A program made the position numbers and the translations under genes. From Okapia johnstoni (taxonomy: Eukaryota; Chordata; Mammalia; Artiodactyla; Giraffidae), in assembly GCA_024291935.2 (NCBI GenBank), contig CM044313.1:84071001-84135000 (forward strand): a stretch of 64,000 nucleotides of DNA, written 5' to 3'. The notes beneath the pieces were generated by a model that was given only the letters and a program-made list of their open reading frames with translations, made no database searches and was not told the origin of the DNA. Within the stretch, counting starts at the first letter, position 1. Each line of letters begins with the position of its first letter. This document shows, piece after piece, positions 10,261 through 22,188 of this stretch.

Positions 10261-11806
10261 TCCTATGTTTTCTACCATTTTTTTGTCTTCATGCCTAATT
10301 TGGATCTTTTCATCTCATCTATATCCAAGATTACCAAATGCCTTATTTTTTTACCATCTTGACTCCAACCATTAAATGTTTAATCTATGTTTTTCAATTT
10401 ATGAATTTAATTGTTTATTGTTTTATATTATCCAGGTTTTTATCTTTTAATATTGTAAGTATGATCCTTTACAGTCAATGTGTGATATCCCTAACTAGAA
10501 ATCCAGAGAATTCTTTTTTTATAGTTTTTTATTTCTACTTTCTTGCCTTTTAATCATTTTCCTTGTTTACTCATATTTCTGTGCATTTCTCATTTTACCT
10601 GAGAAAGTGTTCTGATAAGTTCTTCCTTTGAAAACATTTTACTAGAGCAAGGATTCACCTGTTCTAGTAGGTAGCCAAGCTAGTGGTAGAATCACTTTCA
10701 TATTACCATAAACAAATCAAGGATTTAGATAATTGAAAGTGAGAATTCAGTTCCTAACAACAAATTTTAATCAATATCTGGGTATTTGCCATATATCATC
10801 CCTCTTGCTGGGTCCTGAACTTCAGTCTTTGTCTTTTGGTGAGTGTACTGGCAACTTTGCTCACGTTCTCAGCTTCTCAGTCACGCCATTGGAATAAGAA
10901 GATGTCCACTGTGTTCTGCAGCTCCATTCTGTGCTCACCTTCATGCATTAGTCCCCTAAGATTGGGGCAGCTTTCTCATATATTTGATTAAATGTGCTTT
11001 TTACATTTACATTCAACTCTGCTGGCTTTCAGCAAAACATTTGACACCAGTCACCTACCTATTCCATCATTTCTGGAATGAAAGATTGACTTTTACATAT
11101 TCTTATATTTGAAAAACATTAAGATGGACAAATCGTTGCTCCTAAAAAATTGAAACATGCACATACCATACCACACACACATACATACACACAGTTCTAA
11201 ATGCTTCTAGTAACTCTGGAGACGGTATATCACATGGTTATGAAGAACATAGAAGTAACATTATTCTTGCAATTAATAATTTGTTTTAGAATATTATAAA
11301 AATAATGTGACTTAAATGTGTAAATAGGGTTTGACCATTAATTTTCACATAATGAACTCACTGACTTTACCAATATTTTTTGATTCTTTATGTGGATATA
11401 TGAGTAAGATAGCATGTAGAATTAAATCATTGTACAATAAATTTTATTTTTTGCAACCAATAACCATTTAAAACTATCTTATTCTTTAACTTTTTCTTTA
11501 GTAAGATTACACCATTACATGTAAACATGTTTACTATTATATGTCCATTATATAAAAAATAACCTGAAACATTGTCACACTTGTCATCTCAAAAGTCTAA
11601 TTTCCCATTATTGTAATCTCATATCCTATGCCTATGACCTGAGAATTCATAGTGCTAGTTTCATAGCACAGGGAAATATTCCATTCCCAGGATAATACCA
11701 TTCCCTGAGAATTCCTATGGGACAAGTCCAGAGCAAGGAAGCCATCATCAAGATTATATGTGCTCTATACAATGGACTACAGAATTCAGACAATTTGCTT
11801 ACATAT
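10261..11806. other. unassigned AT-rich stretch
   Basis: No gene or nameable repeat. There is a short CA-rich tract around 11173-11192. Confidence 0.5.
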
Positions 11807-11818
11807 AATGTCCTCTTG

Positions 11819-11970
11819 CTGCTGCTACTGCTGCTGCTAAGTCGCTTCAGTCATGTCCGACTCTGTGCAACCCCACAGACGGTAGCCCACCAGGCTCCAC
11901 CATCCCTGGGATTCTCCAGGCAAGAACACTGGAGTGGGTTGCCATTTCCTTCTCCAATGCATGAAAGTGA
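11819..11970 (-). mobile_element. BOV-A2 SINE, half unit
   Basis: Starts with the (CTG)n tail CTGCTGCTACTGCTGCTGC and one Bov-A monomer, ending just after the ATGCATGAAAGTGA linker; the second monomer is absent. It is flanked by a perfect 12-bp target-site duplication, AATGTCCTCTTG, at 11807-11818 and 11971-11982, so the insertion is complete as it stands. Confidence 0.93.
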
Positions 11971-12132
11971 AATGTCCTCTTGAGTGACAATAAAAAGAAA
12001 AGAATAGAAAGAAGGGAAATTGTAAATTTGTACTATGAAAATTTATAGTGGATTCTAGTTTATACAGAACAACCATTGTTAGTACTAATTTTACAGTATT
12101 CATTCATAATGGGTTACAAAGAAAAGGGTAAA

Positions 12133-12152
12133 GATAAATAAATAAATAGATC
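12133..12152. repeat. (AAAT)n short tandem repeat
   Basis: About four copies of a TAAA-type unit, located just before the plus-oriented Bov-tA fragment. Confidence 0.8.
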
Positions 12153-12167
12153 TTGTCTTTGTAGTAG

Positions 12168-12275
12168 GAAATGGCAGCCTGCTCCAATATTCTTTCTAGA
12201 AAACTTGATGGACAAGAGGAACTGGTGGGCTACAGTCCATGGGGTTGCAAAGAGCTGGACACCACTGACACACAT
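12168..12275 (+). mobile_element. Bov-tA body fragment
   Basis: Plus-oriented Bov-A body from AATGGCAGCCTGCTCC to GCTGGACACCACTGACACAC; the tRNA-like head is missing. It is interrupted by small indels and moderately diverged. Confidence 0.85.
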
Positions 12276-13965
12276 TACCACATGTATGTACAATGCTGTT
12301 TTATTTCAGAACCTAGTCTCCAATTTTCATGCAGTCAAATGAATCATTTTTTCATTTATAGCTTTATCTTTTTTTTACCACTGAATATTATAAAAAATAT
12401 CCTTCTATATTTTAAAGCCAAATAGTTCTACAGTAGACTTTATTATGTATGTACTATTATATAGTTGCTTAAACCACTGTAAATGTGAAATGAAATGTTT
12501 TTAACTAAATAAATTCCATGATTCTGTAACTCAAGAGTAATACATGTGGAAAAGCCAAAAGACCTGTTTCCAACAGTATTAGAAATGTATTTACATCCTG
12601 ACAATGAGAGTACTAATGAAGTATAAACATTTTCTTCATTTTAAAGGCATTCTTATTGGTTAACTGCACAACAACTTGTATCTTTTGTAGAAAGACTGTT
12701 TTTCCTAACAGAGATTGGGATGAATTCAATAAGAATGGACCAGTTCTTATGAAAGGGAGACATAACTGATTACATTAACATGTGCCATATGGTTTTGAGA
12801 CCACTATAGTCACGAGGATGTAAACTGTGCAAAGCAGAATAATTTGTTATCACATAAAAGAACAGAAAATTCCCAGGAATTTTTAATTCATAGAACTGAA
12901 AAAATAATCTTATAAAAATAGTAATTGTACCCTAGAGCAATATTGTTTGTGTACAGCTAACATCTACAATTAAAAATGTCTACTGATGGCAGCATCATCG
13001 TAGTGATTACTTTGTGTGTCAGTGCCCATGTGGTGTGTATTTACTGCGGCCTGTGTTAGGAACCTGTGTTTGCAGACATCTGACTGTGAGCACAATGATA
13101 GCAAATCATCTCTACACATTCAATGCAAACAAGATGCCAAGAAAAGAACTCTTGCATATGCAGTTTCACTCAGATTCAAAGGGTTTAAATCTATTTACTT
13201 TTTCAGCTGTGATCTAAATGATAAATTCTAAGCAAATCTCTCAACTGTGATTTAACTGAATGATGAAAACTTTTCTTGGGAGGAATCCATGATTTATAGA
13301 GCTTAGTACCAAATAGAATTCTTGAAAGCATGAGAATTAATCATTTTTGGTAGATTTGCTTTTTTTTTTTTGGTTTAAAAGCATGTACTTTTTTTCTCCC
13401 ACCCCAGGCAAACTTCCTTGCTACTCATTACTCACTGCTGTGTACAGGTGCCCCCTGGTTTAAGTATCTTTCATAGTACTGGCCATAGATAGGGTAGACA
13501 TTCAATGGTATTGACTAAATGCGATTGTGAAAAGCTGACTGGAGTTAATATAGTGGGGGGAGCTTAAAATATGTTCTCTCTTTCTGATCACTGGAGTATA
13601 TCATTTTCTGCTTACTTGCTATTTTAGGGGACAGCTTTTTCTATAGTGGAATAAGCCTTCATATTTTGGAAGCCTAAAAGAAAGAATATATGTCCTAGAA
13701 TCTAAGACTTCTTTAATTTCTAGCTTATAAGTGGTAGACTTAAGAGTTGTTTTCTTTTTACATGGTTTTGTATTTTCAGCAGATGTCATTTTTAACATGG
13801 AGTAAATAACACATCACATATGAAATTTAGGTAACCATAGTAGGTGGCTTAGTAAACAAGATGAATTGTGGAGATGTCAGAAGAGCTCAATGGTCAAAAC
13901 ATCTCTTCTCTCAGGCTAATGCTTTTTATTAGGCTTGTGCTTTTAAACATAAATAGTATATCTAT
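12276..13965. other. unassigned stretch
   Basis: No gene and no repeat that I recognise. The small overlapping open frames at 13014-13231 have no domain or start context to support a protein. A T-run lies at about 13361-13371 and a short G-run at 13554-13560. Confidence 0.5.
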
Positions 13966-13974
13966 AGCCTGTTT

Positions 13975-14201
13975 GGGCATCCCTAGTAGTTCAGCAATAA
14001 AGAATCTGTATGCAGTGCATGAGACACAGGAGATGTGGATTCGATCCCAGGGTTGGAAAGATCCACTGGAAGAGGACATGGCAACCCATTCCAGTATTCT
14101 TGCTGGGAAAATCCCATGGACAGAGGGGTCTGGCGGGTTACAGTTCATGGGTTGGCAAAGAGTCTGATATGACAGAGGTGACTGAGCATGCGTGTATGCA
14201 A
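13975..14201 (+). mobile_element. Bov-tA SINE
   Basis: Plus-oriented Bov-tA with head GGGCATCCCTAGTAGTTCAG, a B-box-like GATTCGATCCC, and the body through GTGACTGAGCATG. It is flanked by a 9-bp target-site duplication, AGCCTGTTT, at 13966-13974 and 14202-14210. Confidence 0.93.
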
Positions 14202-14225
14202 AGCCTGTTTAGAAATAATTTACTC

Positions 14226-14345
14226 TAATGCTTGCACTACAGATTTTTTTTAAAATTAGTTCATTTATCTATTTTTTAACTTTACAATATTGTATTTGTT
14301 TTGCCATACATTGACATGAATCCACCATGGGTGTACATGTTTTCC
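14226..14345 (-). mobile_element. L1 3'-end fragment
   Basis: The plus strand has TTTACAATATTGTATTTGTT, TTTGCCATACATTGACATGA and CACCATGGGTGTACATG, the reverse complement of the terminal 3' UTR common to ruminant L1 copies. Confidence 0.65.
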
Positions 14346-14565
14346 ACCTACAGATTAAGAAATTGTACAGATTAAGAAATTTTAAAGAGAATAAGTATAG
14401 AAGCCAATGGACTTGGATCTTGTCAGAGCCATCCAGTTTTTGTTTAGGCCAGCTGATTAATTTATTTATAAGCTTTTCCATTAGTTTAAAAATGTTACCA
14501 TTTCAATTTACAACCAAATATTATTGAATAGTTTAAGACACTGCAATAGTATTATAACCGATGCC

Positions 14566-15496
14566 CTTTGTTGTTGTTCAGTCACTAAGTCGTGTCCAGC
14601 TCTTTGTGACCCCACGAACTGCCAGCTCACCAGGCTTCCCATCTTTCACCATCTCCTGGAGTTTGCTCAAACTCATGTCCATTGAGTCGGTGATGCCATC
14701 CAACCATCTCATCCTCTGTTGTCTCTTTCTCCTCCTGTTTTCAATTTTCCCCAGCATCAGGGTCTTTTCCAATGAGTCAGCTCTTTGCATCAGGTGGCCA
14801 AAGAAGACTAAGCCCTTCCAATGAATATTAGGGGTTGATATACTTTAGGATTGACTGGTTGGATCTCCTTGCAGTCAGTTCTTCCCATCAGGTGGCCAAA
14901 GTATTGGAGCTTCAGCTTCAGAATCAGTCTTTCCAATGAATATTAAGGACTGATTTCGTTTAGGATGGACTGGTTGGATCTCCTTGCAGTCCAAGGGCCT
15001 CGCAAGAGTCTTTTCCAACACCACAGTTCAAACGCATCAATTCTTCGGTGCTCAGCTTTCTTTACAGTCCAGCTCTCACATCCATACATGACTACTGGAA
15101 AAACCATAGCTTTGACTCAACAGACCTTTGTTGGAAAAGTAATATCTCTGCTTTTTAATATGCTGTCTAGGTTAGTCATAGCTTTCCTTCCAAGGAGAAA
15201 GCATCTTTTAATTTGATGGCTGCATGAAATCACCATCTGCAGTGATTTTGAGCCCAAGAAAAGAAAATCTGCCACTGTTTCCACTTTTTCCCCATCTATT
15301 TGCCATGAAGTGATGGTACCAGATGCCATGATCTTCATTTTTTGAATGTTGAATTTTAAGCCAGCTTTTTCACTCTCTTCTTTCATCCTTATCAAGAGCC
15401 TTTTTAAAACCTCTTTGCTTTCTGCCATTAGAATAATATAATCTGCATATCTGAAGTTTGTTAATATTTCTCCCGGCAAACTTGATTGCAGCTTGT
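14566..15496 (-). mobile_element. BovB LINE 3' fragment with internal duplication
   Basis: Minus-oriented BovB. The plus strand starts with the (GTT)n tail and passes through the C-terminal coding blocks to AATATTTCTCC near 15465-15475, where the codons for the NIN-YAD region would follow. The copy is 5'-truncated after CAGCTTGTG. It belongs to the older group by both tail type and the AATATTA signature. A segment is duplicated in tandem (14788-14877 and 14886-14991). A weak 6-bp duplication, GATGCC, at 14560-14565 and 15497-15502 may be its target-site duplication. The minus-strand open frame at 15117-15554 covers the degenerate palm-to-thumb region and carries a decayed active-site motif. 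Confidence 0.92.
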
Positions 15497-15502
15497 GATG
15501 CC

Positions 15503-18500
15503 TTATTATATACTTTAGCAGATAACTTTCCAGAATATGACTTCCTGAGAGCAAGCTCTTTAACAGATGAGCTTGGTGTTGACAAGAATGGATAATATTG
15601 AGTGTTATCTCCAGTTCATGGAAAGGTCTTGCCTTGAAAAGTCAGGCCAGATAGTAGAATGTATTCCAAGAGAAAGTGGACATCTCAGCCAGTGTTAAGG
15701 AAAGATACAAATTCTGAAATAAAAACAAAGGCCCCCAGGGCTAGCCCTTCAAAAAGAATCAACATGGACAGTGTTTTCAGAGACTATGAGCAGTGCTATT
15801 TTATGAAAACTCTTACAATAAAATAGAAAAAGTTGATGACAAAGTCATTCAAGAAATACTCTGCTTTGTTATAAAGTAAGTTAGAGAAAAATAAAATATA
15901 TTTTCAAAGCAGAGAAGAAAATGGCGTAGTTAAATTTTGAAAGCAAGAGATGCAACAATTTAATGAACAAGTACTTTGTGCCTTACGAGTATGGGCAAGA
16001 TTATTGCGTGGACATGAAGACAGAGATTTGTAGGAGCAAGCTCACAAGGGAACTTATGAACTGGGTTAAGGTGTTTGTATTTTTTTTTCCCCTGAGGACA
16101 CCGAGGAGGCATTGTTGTGTTTTAAATAGGAACTCATATTTATATCATGGAAAGGCCACTCTAGCTGTAGCTGTAGAATGCATAAGACAGGGGCCAAGAA
16201 AGGTCAGGAACACCAGATAGGAGTCTCTGTAGCAGTCATGGTGAGCCTGTTTGTCTGAAGAAAATATGACAGTGGAAAAGAAAGCTCTGGTTAATTTTAA
16301 GAAGTATTAAAGTAGAAAAATGGATAGGAATCTGTTTAATTGGGTACAGAAAATGAGAGAGAGTGTGGAATCATAAATATTTGCTATGTTCTCATATTTC
16401 TGTTTGAATGCTAGAAAGTGAAACCAGTCACTGGATAGAACAAGATACTCTGCAAAAAAATCTGCAAAAGAGATTGTTATCTGAGAGTACAACATGACAA
16501 AGGCAGATATATGATTAGAACCTCTAGCCATACATCCTTAAAGCTGTTAAATTTGTACCTCACTTAACTGAACATTTCTTTGAATATCTATTGTCCTGTC
16601 ACTAAATCATGACCAATGTATGATGCTGTTATGAAATATTAATTTGACTGATTATAATTTAGAATTCAAAAGAGTATTGTTACCAACTAATAACTACAGT
16701 CTCTTCAGACCATGAAAAGCCTGTTTTTTTTTTTGACAATTTATGTCAAAGACATTCTGTAAAGGGGAAGTTATTTGACTGCCTGCTGAAGCTATACATA
16801 GCAATACCCAAAAACTGAAAATGTATAGAAACTGTATTGATATTGTCAGTTAAGGATTGGTTCCCACAAGTGATATATATCATATTTCTGCTGAACAGCT
16901 TTCTATATTGTATCCTTATGAATATATTCAATCTCCATTATTAGGCAAAGATCCCAGAGAGCACATTTCACTTCTTACTCACCTTTTGGCCCTATACCTC
17001 ATACAATGCCATGAAAATACTAAGTACTTATATACTTGTTGAAAATACAAATGAAAGGAAAAGAAAGTCGTTTTGCCTGATAATAAGACTTCTAATATAT
17101 CCCTGTATTAGATATCTTCTCTTGCAAGTTTATATCATATTTATTTAATTTTGGATGAAATGACATGGATGTAAAAGTGAACTAGTTTTATAGAATGCTG
17201 CTAATGACCATAGATAGACTCTTTAAAGCATTAAATGAATTCAGGGGACATTTAACAGAATTAATCTTTAAGAAAAGATTGACCTGAAAAAGTGTCCAGT
17301 GTCTGCTCAGTGTCACTTCACCTGGGAAAGAAAAGGCCCATTTAAACTGATAGAAATTGATGCAATGACCCAAATTAGTAAAATAGGGCCAATTTTAAAT
17401 CAGGTTAAAAGAAGATTTTTTTTTAATATAAAAAGGGCATTTGAAAAAGGAACAAAAAAAATTTAAACAATAGGAACCCAAATACAGTTAAATGTACATT
17501 GAAAGTTTCACAAGAAACTAGGAAAAAAAATTCCATTATGTATCTCTAGAAAATACAGAGTATCAGACACAATGAAATGGAACTGTACTGAAAAATGTTT
17601 TCTGGAAGATCTATATCTCAAATTCACAGACCTAAATATCACAGTATTTTAACTAAATAATAATTATTTTAAAAGATTGGAAAAGCCTAAGCAAAATGAA
17701 ATAAGGTCTACATGCTGCTTAAAGAGTCTTTAAAAGTTAACCATGTTCACTCAAGTGTAATGTTAGAAAAATATGTTAGTAATGATTATGATGAGCTATT
17801 ATTAATTTTAAAATTACATGATTTTCTAATTAAAATAATAATATAGCCAGTAAAAATGATGTGTTATTCATTCTGCTTCATGTATATTTGTCTTCCATAT
17901 ATTCAAATATATGAAGAATACAAATGTGTTAAATATAACTAGGTTATGGCTCAGATAGCACACAACTTCTTCTGAAATTATTAGTTTCATTCTGGGTAAA
18001 TTCTCTGATTCTTTTGAGTCTGATCTGAATGTTCTGCATCATTCTGTATCAGTATCAAAGAACATATAAAATTATTAATTACTTCATCTGGCTATTGCTT
18101 TTATTTATATTTTTAGCACCAGAGATATCTATTTTTATTTTTTACCATTATTACTACAGTAGTATTACAAAAGTGCTACTTTGAAATGCCTACTTTAGCT
18201 TTCATTGGTTCTCTTACCACTGAATAAGCACTGGTTAAAAGACCAATTATTTTCCATTCTGTTTCCAATAGTCGGAATAACGTGTGGAAAAAAATCATGA
18301 TTTGTCAATTCTCCTTAAAGTATAATTTCTTATTTCTGAATAGGTGTATTTAAAATTAAAGCTAAAAATTCTGACCGAGATACATATTGAAATCCTGGGG
18401 ATGAGCATTTCATCTTTCTTCCCTGAAAAAGAAAAACTTGGATGTTCATTAATTTTTAATAATTTATAGTTATTAATTTGTCAGTGATTGCACATACCTA

Positions 18501-19208
18501 CTTGGAGGATGTAGTTCAATTCTATTCACTAACTGTAGCTAAATTATCCTCTTTAATGATGGCAGCATAAACATTTCATGAAGTTAGAAGTGCTATCAAT
18601 TTCTTGAAGAACTGTGAAAAAAAAAATTATGCTTGTGATTCTGAAGGTTTGTGTCTTCCCCAATAGCTGAGAAATTCTTTGACTTCAGAAGTTAGCCCTA
18701 AGGCCAGGTCTTGACCTACGTCAATTGTTGTGATTCTTTAATGGATTTTACACTGCAACATAACTTATATAACCAGTGTCTTTCATAATAGAAAAAGTTG
18801 TGTGTACTCTCTGATATGTGTATGCGTTTATAAGATGTGCCTATGAACAGTAATTGTTTTTTCTTATTCAATACCTCACATTCAGTCAGATTATTAAAAA
18901 ACTTTGAATATATTAACAGAATCAATGATGAAATTTTCATTTTAAGTTTATGAATTATATTATTTTTACATACTACTCTATTATACTGCTACATTTTGCA
19001 ATATAATATAACTATTTATCTGGAAAGGGATTAAAACTTTCACGGAATTTTAAATAATTTTAATGAAGTTATAAAATTTCATATGTTCTTTGAAGTGTCT
19101 TTTTAAAATAATCCTTTCCTCATTCATTTCAGAAATTCCAGTGATTACAAACATGTGTGTGGTGATTAAAATGGTGATGACACTTTATCTTTGATGTTTG
19201 CTTTTCTG
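15503..19208. other. 3.7-kb stretch without recognisable repeats
   Basis: AT-rich, no open frame with recognisable protein features, and none of the ruminant SINE/LINE blocks that fill the surrounding DNA. It contains a few homopolymer runs, for example poly-T at about 16722-16733. I see no splice-site/exon pattern that I would defend. Confidence 0.55.
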
Positions 19209-19220
19209 TGATTAATATAT
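19209..19220. repeat. target-site duplication, left copy
   Basis: TGATTAATATAT, identical to 22858-22869. It abuts the 3' tail of the BovB and shows that the whole 3.6-kb composite was inserted in one event. Confidence 0.9.
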
Positions 19221-19234
19221 CAGTTCAGTTCAGC

Positions 19235-20071
19235 TCAGTCGCTCAGTCGTGTCTGACTCTTTGCAACCCCATGAACTGCAGCATGCCAGGCCTCTCTGTC
19301 CATCACCAACTCCCAGAGTCTAACCAAACCCATGTCCATCGAGTGGGTGATGCCATCCAACCATCTCATCCTCTGTGGTCCCCTTCTCCTCCCACCCCCA
19401 ATCCTACCCAGCATTAGGGTCTTTTCCAATGAGTCAACCCTTTGCATGAGGTGGCCAAAGTATTGGAGTTTCAGCTTCAACATCAGTCCTTCCAATGAAC
19501 ACCCAGGATTGATCTCTTTTAGGATGGATTGATTGGATCTCCTTGCACTCCAAGGGACTCTCAAGAGTCTTATCCAACACCACAGTTCAAAAGCATCAAT
19601 TCTGCAGCGCTCAGCTTTCTTCACCGTCCAACTCTCACATCCATACATGACCACTGGAAAAACCATAGCCTTGACTAGACAGACTTTTGTTGGCAAAGTA
19701 ATGTCTCTACTTTTAAATATGCTATCTAGGTTGGCCATAACCTTCCTTCCAAGGAGTAAGCGTCTTTTAATTTCATGGCTGCAATCACCATCAGCAGTGA
19801 TTCTGGAGCCCCAAAAAATAAAGTCTGACACTGGTTCCACTGTTTCCCCATCTATTTGACATGAAGTGATGGGACCAGATGCCATGATCTTAGTTTTCCG
19901 AACGTTGAGCTTTAAGCCAACTTTTTCACTCTCCTCTTTCACTTTCATCAAGAGGCTCTTTAGTTCTTCTTCACTTTCTGCCATAAGTGTGGTGTCATCC
20001 GCATATCTGAGGTTATTGATATTTCTCCCAGCAATCTTGATTCCAGTGTGTGTTTTCTTCCAACCCAGCAT
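19235..20071 (-). pseudogene. BovB ORF, RT active-site and C-terminal part
   Basis: Open frame of 278 codons for the 3' part of the BovB reverse transcriptase, the enzyme that copies the element RNA at a nicked chromosomal target. The active-site motif YADD lies at residues 23-26 ([11 protein letters not shown]), followed by the [26 protein letters not shown] helix that precedes the thumb. Near the C-terminus are a cysteine/histidine-containing region (YGCESW, LWCW) and the basic, arginine-rich [14 protein letters not shown] segment. It ends with the normal BovB stop after TRLSD. It is offset by a frameshift near 20060 from the upstream RT part. The first ~10 residues of this frame are out of the ancestral frame, so the listed start is not a true start. 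Confidence 0.93.
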
Positions 20072-20830
20072 TTCTCATGATGTACTCTGCATATAAGTTA
20101 AATAAGCAGGGTGACAATATACAGCCTTGACGTACTCCTTTTCCTATTTGGAACCAGTCTGTTTTTCCATGTCCAGTTCTAACTGTTGCTTCCTGACCTG
20201 CATACAGGTTTCTCAGGAAGCTGGTCAGGTGGTCTAGTATTCCCATCTCTTGAAGAATTTTCCACAGTTTATTGTGATCCACACAGTCAAAGGCTTTGGC
20301 ATAGTCAATAAAGCAGAAATAGATGTTTTTCTGGAACTCTCTTGCTTTTTCGATGATCCAGCGGATATTGGCAATTTGATCTCTGGTTCCTCTGCCTTTT
20401 CTAAAACCAGCTTGAACATCTGGAGGTTCATGGTTCACGTATTGCTGAAGCCTGGCTTGGAGAATTTTGAGCATTACTTTACTAGCATGTGAGATGAGTG
20501 CAATTGTGCAGTAGTTTGAGCATTCTTTGGTGTTGCCTTTCTTTGGGATGGGAACGAAAATGGACCTTTTCCAGTCCTGTGGCCACTGCTGAGTTTTCCA
20601 AATTTGCTGGCATATCGAGTGCAGCACTTTCACAGCATCACCTTTGAGGATTTGAAATAGCTCAACTGGAATTCCATCACCTCCACTAGCTTTGTTCGTA
20701 GTGATGCTTTCTAAGGCCCACTTGACTTCACATTCCAGGATGTCTGGCTCTAGATGAGTGATCACACCATCGTGATTATCTGGGTCGTGAAGATCTTTTT
20801 TGTACAGTTCTTCTGTGTATTCTTGCCACC
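20013..20830 (-). pseudogene. BovB ORF, RT fingers/palm part
   Basis: Open from about 20830 (after an upstream frameshift) to a stop at 20013; the 250-codon piece from 20765 is free of stops. Known RT motifs are visible. TTNKASGGDGIPVELF is at residues 22-37 and QAGFRKGRGTRDQI at 118-131. FIDYAKAFD, with the first catalytic aspartate, is at 152-160, and VRQGCILSPCLFN is at 211-223. After GLEE the frame shifts by an indel near 20060 and runs into a false stop. The lack of other stops suggests a relatively recent insertion compared with the other BovB copies here. Confidence 0.93.
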
Positions 20831-20835
20831 TCTTC

Positions 20836-21744
20836 TTAATATCTTCTGCTTGTTAGGTCCATACTATTTCTGTCCTTTATCGAGCCTATCTTTGCATGAA
20901 ATGTTCCTTTGGTATCTCTAATTTTCTTGAAGAGATCTCTAGTCTTTCCCAATCTGTTGTTTTCCTCTATTTCTTTGCACTGATCGCTGAGGAAGGCTTT
21001 CTTATCTCTCCTTGCTATTCTTTGGAACTCTGCATTCAGATGGGAATATCTTTCCTTTTCTCCTTTGCTTTTCGCTTCTCTTCTCTTCCCAGCTATCTGT
21101 AAGGCCTCCTCAGACAGCCATTTTGCTTTTTTGCATTTCTTTTTCATGGGGATTTTCTTGATCCCTGTCTCCTGTACAATGTCACGAACCTCTGTCCATA
21201 GTTCATCCGACACTCTGTCTATCAGGTTTAGTCCCTTAAATCTATTTGTCACTTCCACTGTATACTCATAAGGGATTTGATCTAGGTCATACCTGAATGG
21301 ACTAGTGGTTTTCCCTACTTTCTTCAATTTAAGTCTGAATTTGGCAATAAGCAGTTCATGATCTGAGCCACAGTTTGCTCCCAGTCTTGTTTTTGCTGAC
21401 TGTATAGAGCTTCTCCATCTTTGGTTGCAAAGAATATAATCAATCTGATTTCGGTGTTGACCATCTGGTGATGTCCACGTGTAGAGTCTTCTCTTGTGTT
21501 GTTGGAATAGGGTGTTTGGTATTACCAGTGCATTCTCGTGGCAAAACTCTGTGAGTCTTTGTCCTGCTTCATTCTGTACTCCAAGGCCAAACTTGCCTGT
21601 TTCGCCAGGTGTTTCTTGACTTCCTACTTTTGCATTCCAGTCCCCTGTAATGAAAAGGACATCTTTTTTGGGTGTTATTTCTAGAAGGTCTTGTAGGTCT
21701 TCATAGAACCATTCAACTTCAGCTTCTTCGGCGTTATGTCTGCG
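20836..21744 (-). pseudogene. BovB ORF, C-terminal half of APE-like endonuclease and linker
   Basis: Reads from the inversion junction into EEAEVEWFYEDLQDLLE. It then has GDWNAKVGSQETPG (catalytic aspartate and asparagine of the apurinic-endonuclease-like fold), RNQIDYIL, and SDHELLIAKF (the SDH motif with catalytic aspartate and histidine). A lysine-rich linker follows (KKKCKKAKWLSEEALQIA, RDLFKKIRDTKGTFHAK). The frame ends early at 20836, because a one-base deletion just after MDLT shifts it into a stop. Codons upstream of the junction (21745-21786) read through inverted 5'-UTR sequence and are not BovB protein. The matching N-terminal half of the domain lies in the opposite orientation at 22.19-22.86 kb. 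Confidence 0.92.
21701..21735. repeat. 35-bp inverted-repeat arm at the BovB inversion
   Basis: The element segment encoding NAEEAEVE-WFY is present here on the minus strand and again on the plus strand at 22826-22860, with about two mismatches. The arms bracket the inverted 1.1-kb 5' segment and mark the small overlap between the two cDNA strands. Confidence 0.88.
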
Positions 21745-22060
21745 ATGGTTTGGCACAGAAGCAAGGCGGCTGCGACGGCTCGGCACAGAAGCGTGGCTGA
21801 GAGGAGCTAGGACGGGCCGGGGGCCGGGGGCGGCGGCCGACAGGGGCTAGGCCGGGCCAGGGGCCGGCGGTGGTGAGAGGAATTACCCAAGGCCCAAGGA
21901 GCAGGGGCTGCGTGGGCACAGGAGGGCCGAGAGGAGTTACTCCACATTCAAGGTCAGGAGGGGCCGTCGTGAGTAGATACCCCTTGTCCAAGGTAAGGAG
22001 CAACGGCTGCACTTTGCTTGAGCAGCCGTGAAGAAATAACCCACGTCCAAGGTAAGAGAA
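21737..22060 (+). promoter_or_regulatory. BovB 5' UTR, GC- and CpG-rich
   Basis: An abrupt GC-rich island in AT-rich DNA. It has degenerate tandem units built on GAGAGGAGYTA and CCAAGGTMAGG (for example 21903-21950 and 22027-22060). In BovB this is the 5' UTR, presumed to hold the internal promoter. Because of the inversion it points rightward, away from the RT coding half, so it could not drive that half. Promoter function is inferred from its position in the element. Confidence 0.6.
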
Positions 22061-22188
22061 ACCCAAGTAAGACTTTTAAGTGTTGCTAGAGGGCATCAGA
22101 GAGCAGACACACTGAAACTAAAATTACAGAAAACTAGCTAATCTGATCACACAGACCACAGCCTTGTCTATCTCAATGAAACTAAGCC

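Noticed and set aside
13014..13231. Two overlapping small frames with cysteine-rich peptides
   Set aside because: No domain, no start context, no exon signals, and they overlap each other. Chance is the simpler explanation.
20836..21786. 316-codon frame as an intact nuclease gene
   Set aside because: It is part of a BovB ORF cut by an inversion at its 5' side and by a frameshift at its 3' side. The first codons are inverted UTR.
21737..22060. CpG island of a host gene promoter
   Set aside because: Its repeat units and position fit the BovB 5' UTR and it is followed by the BovB ORF start.
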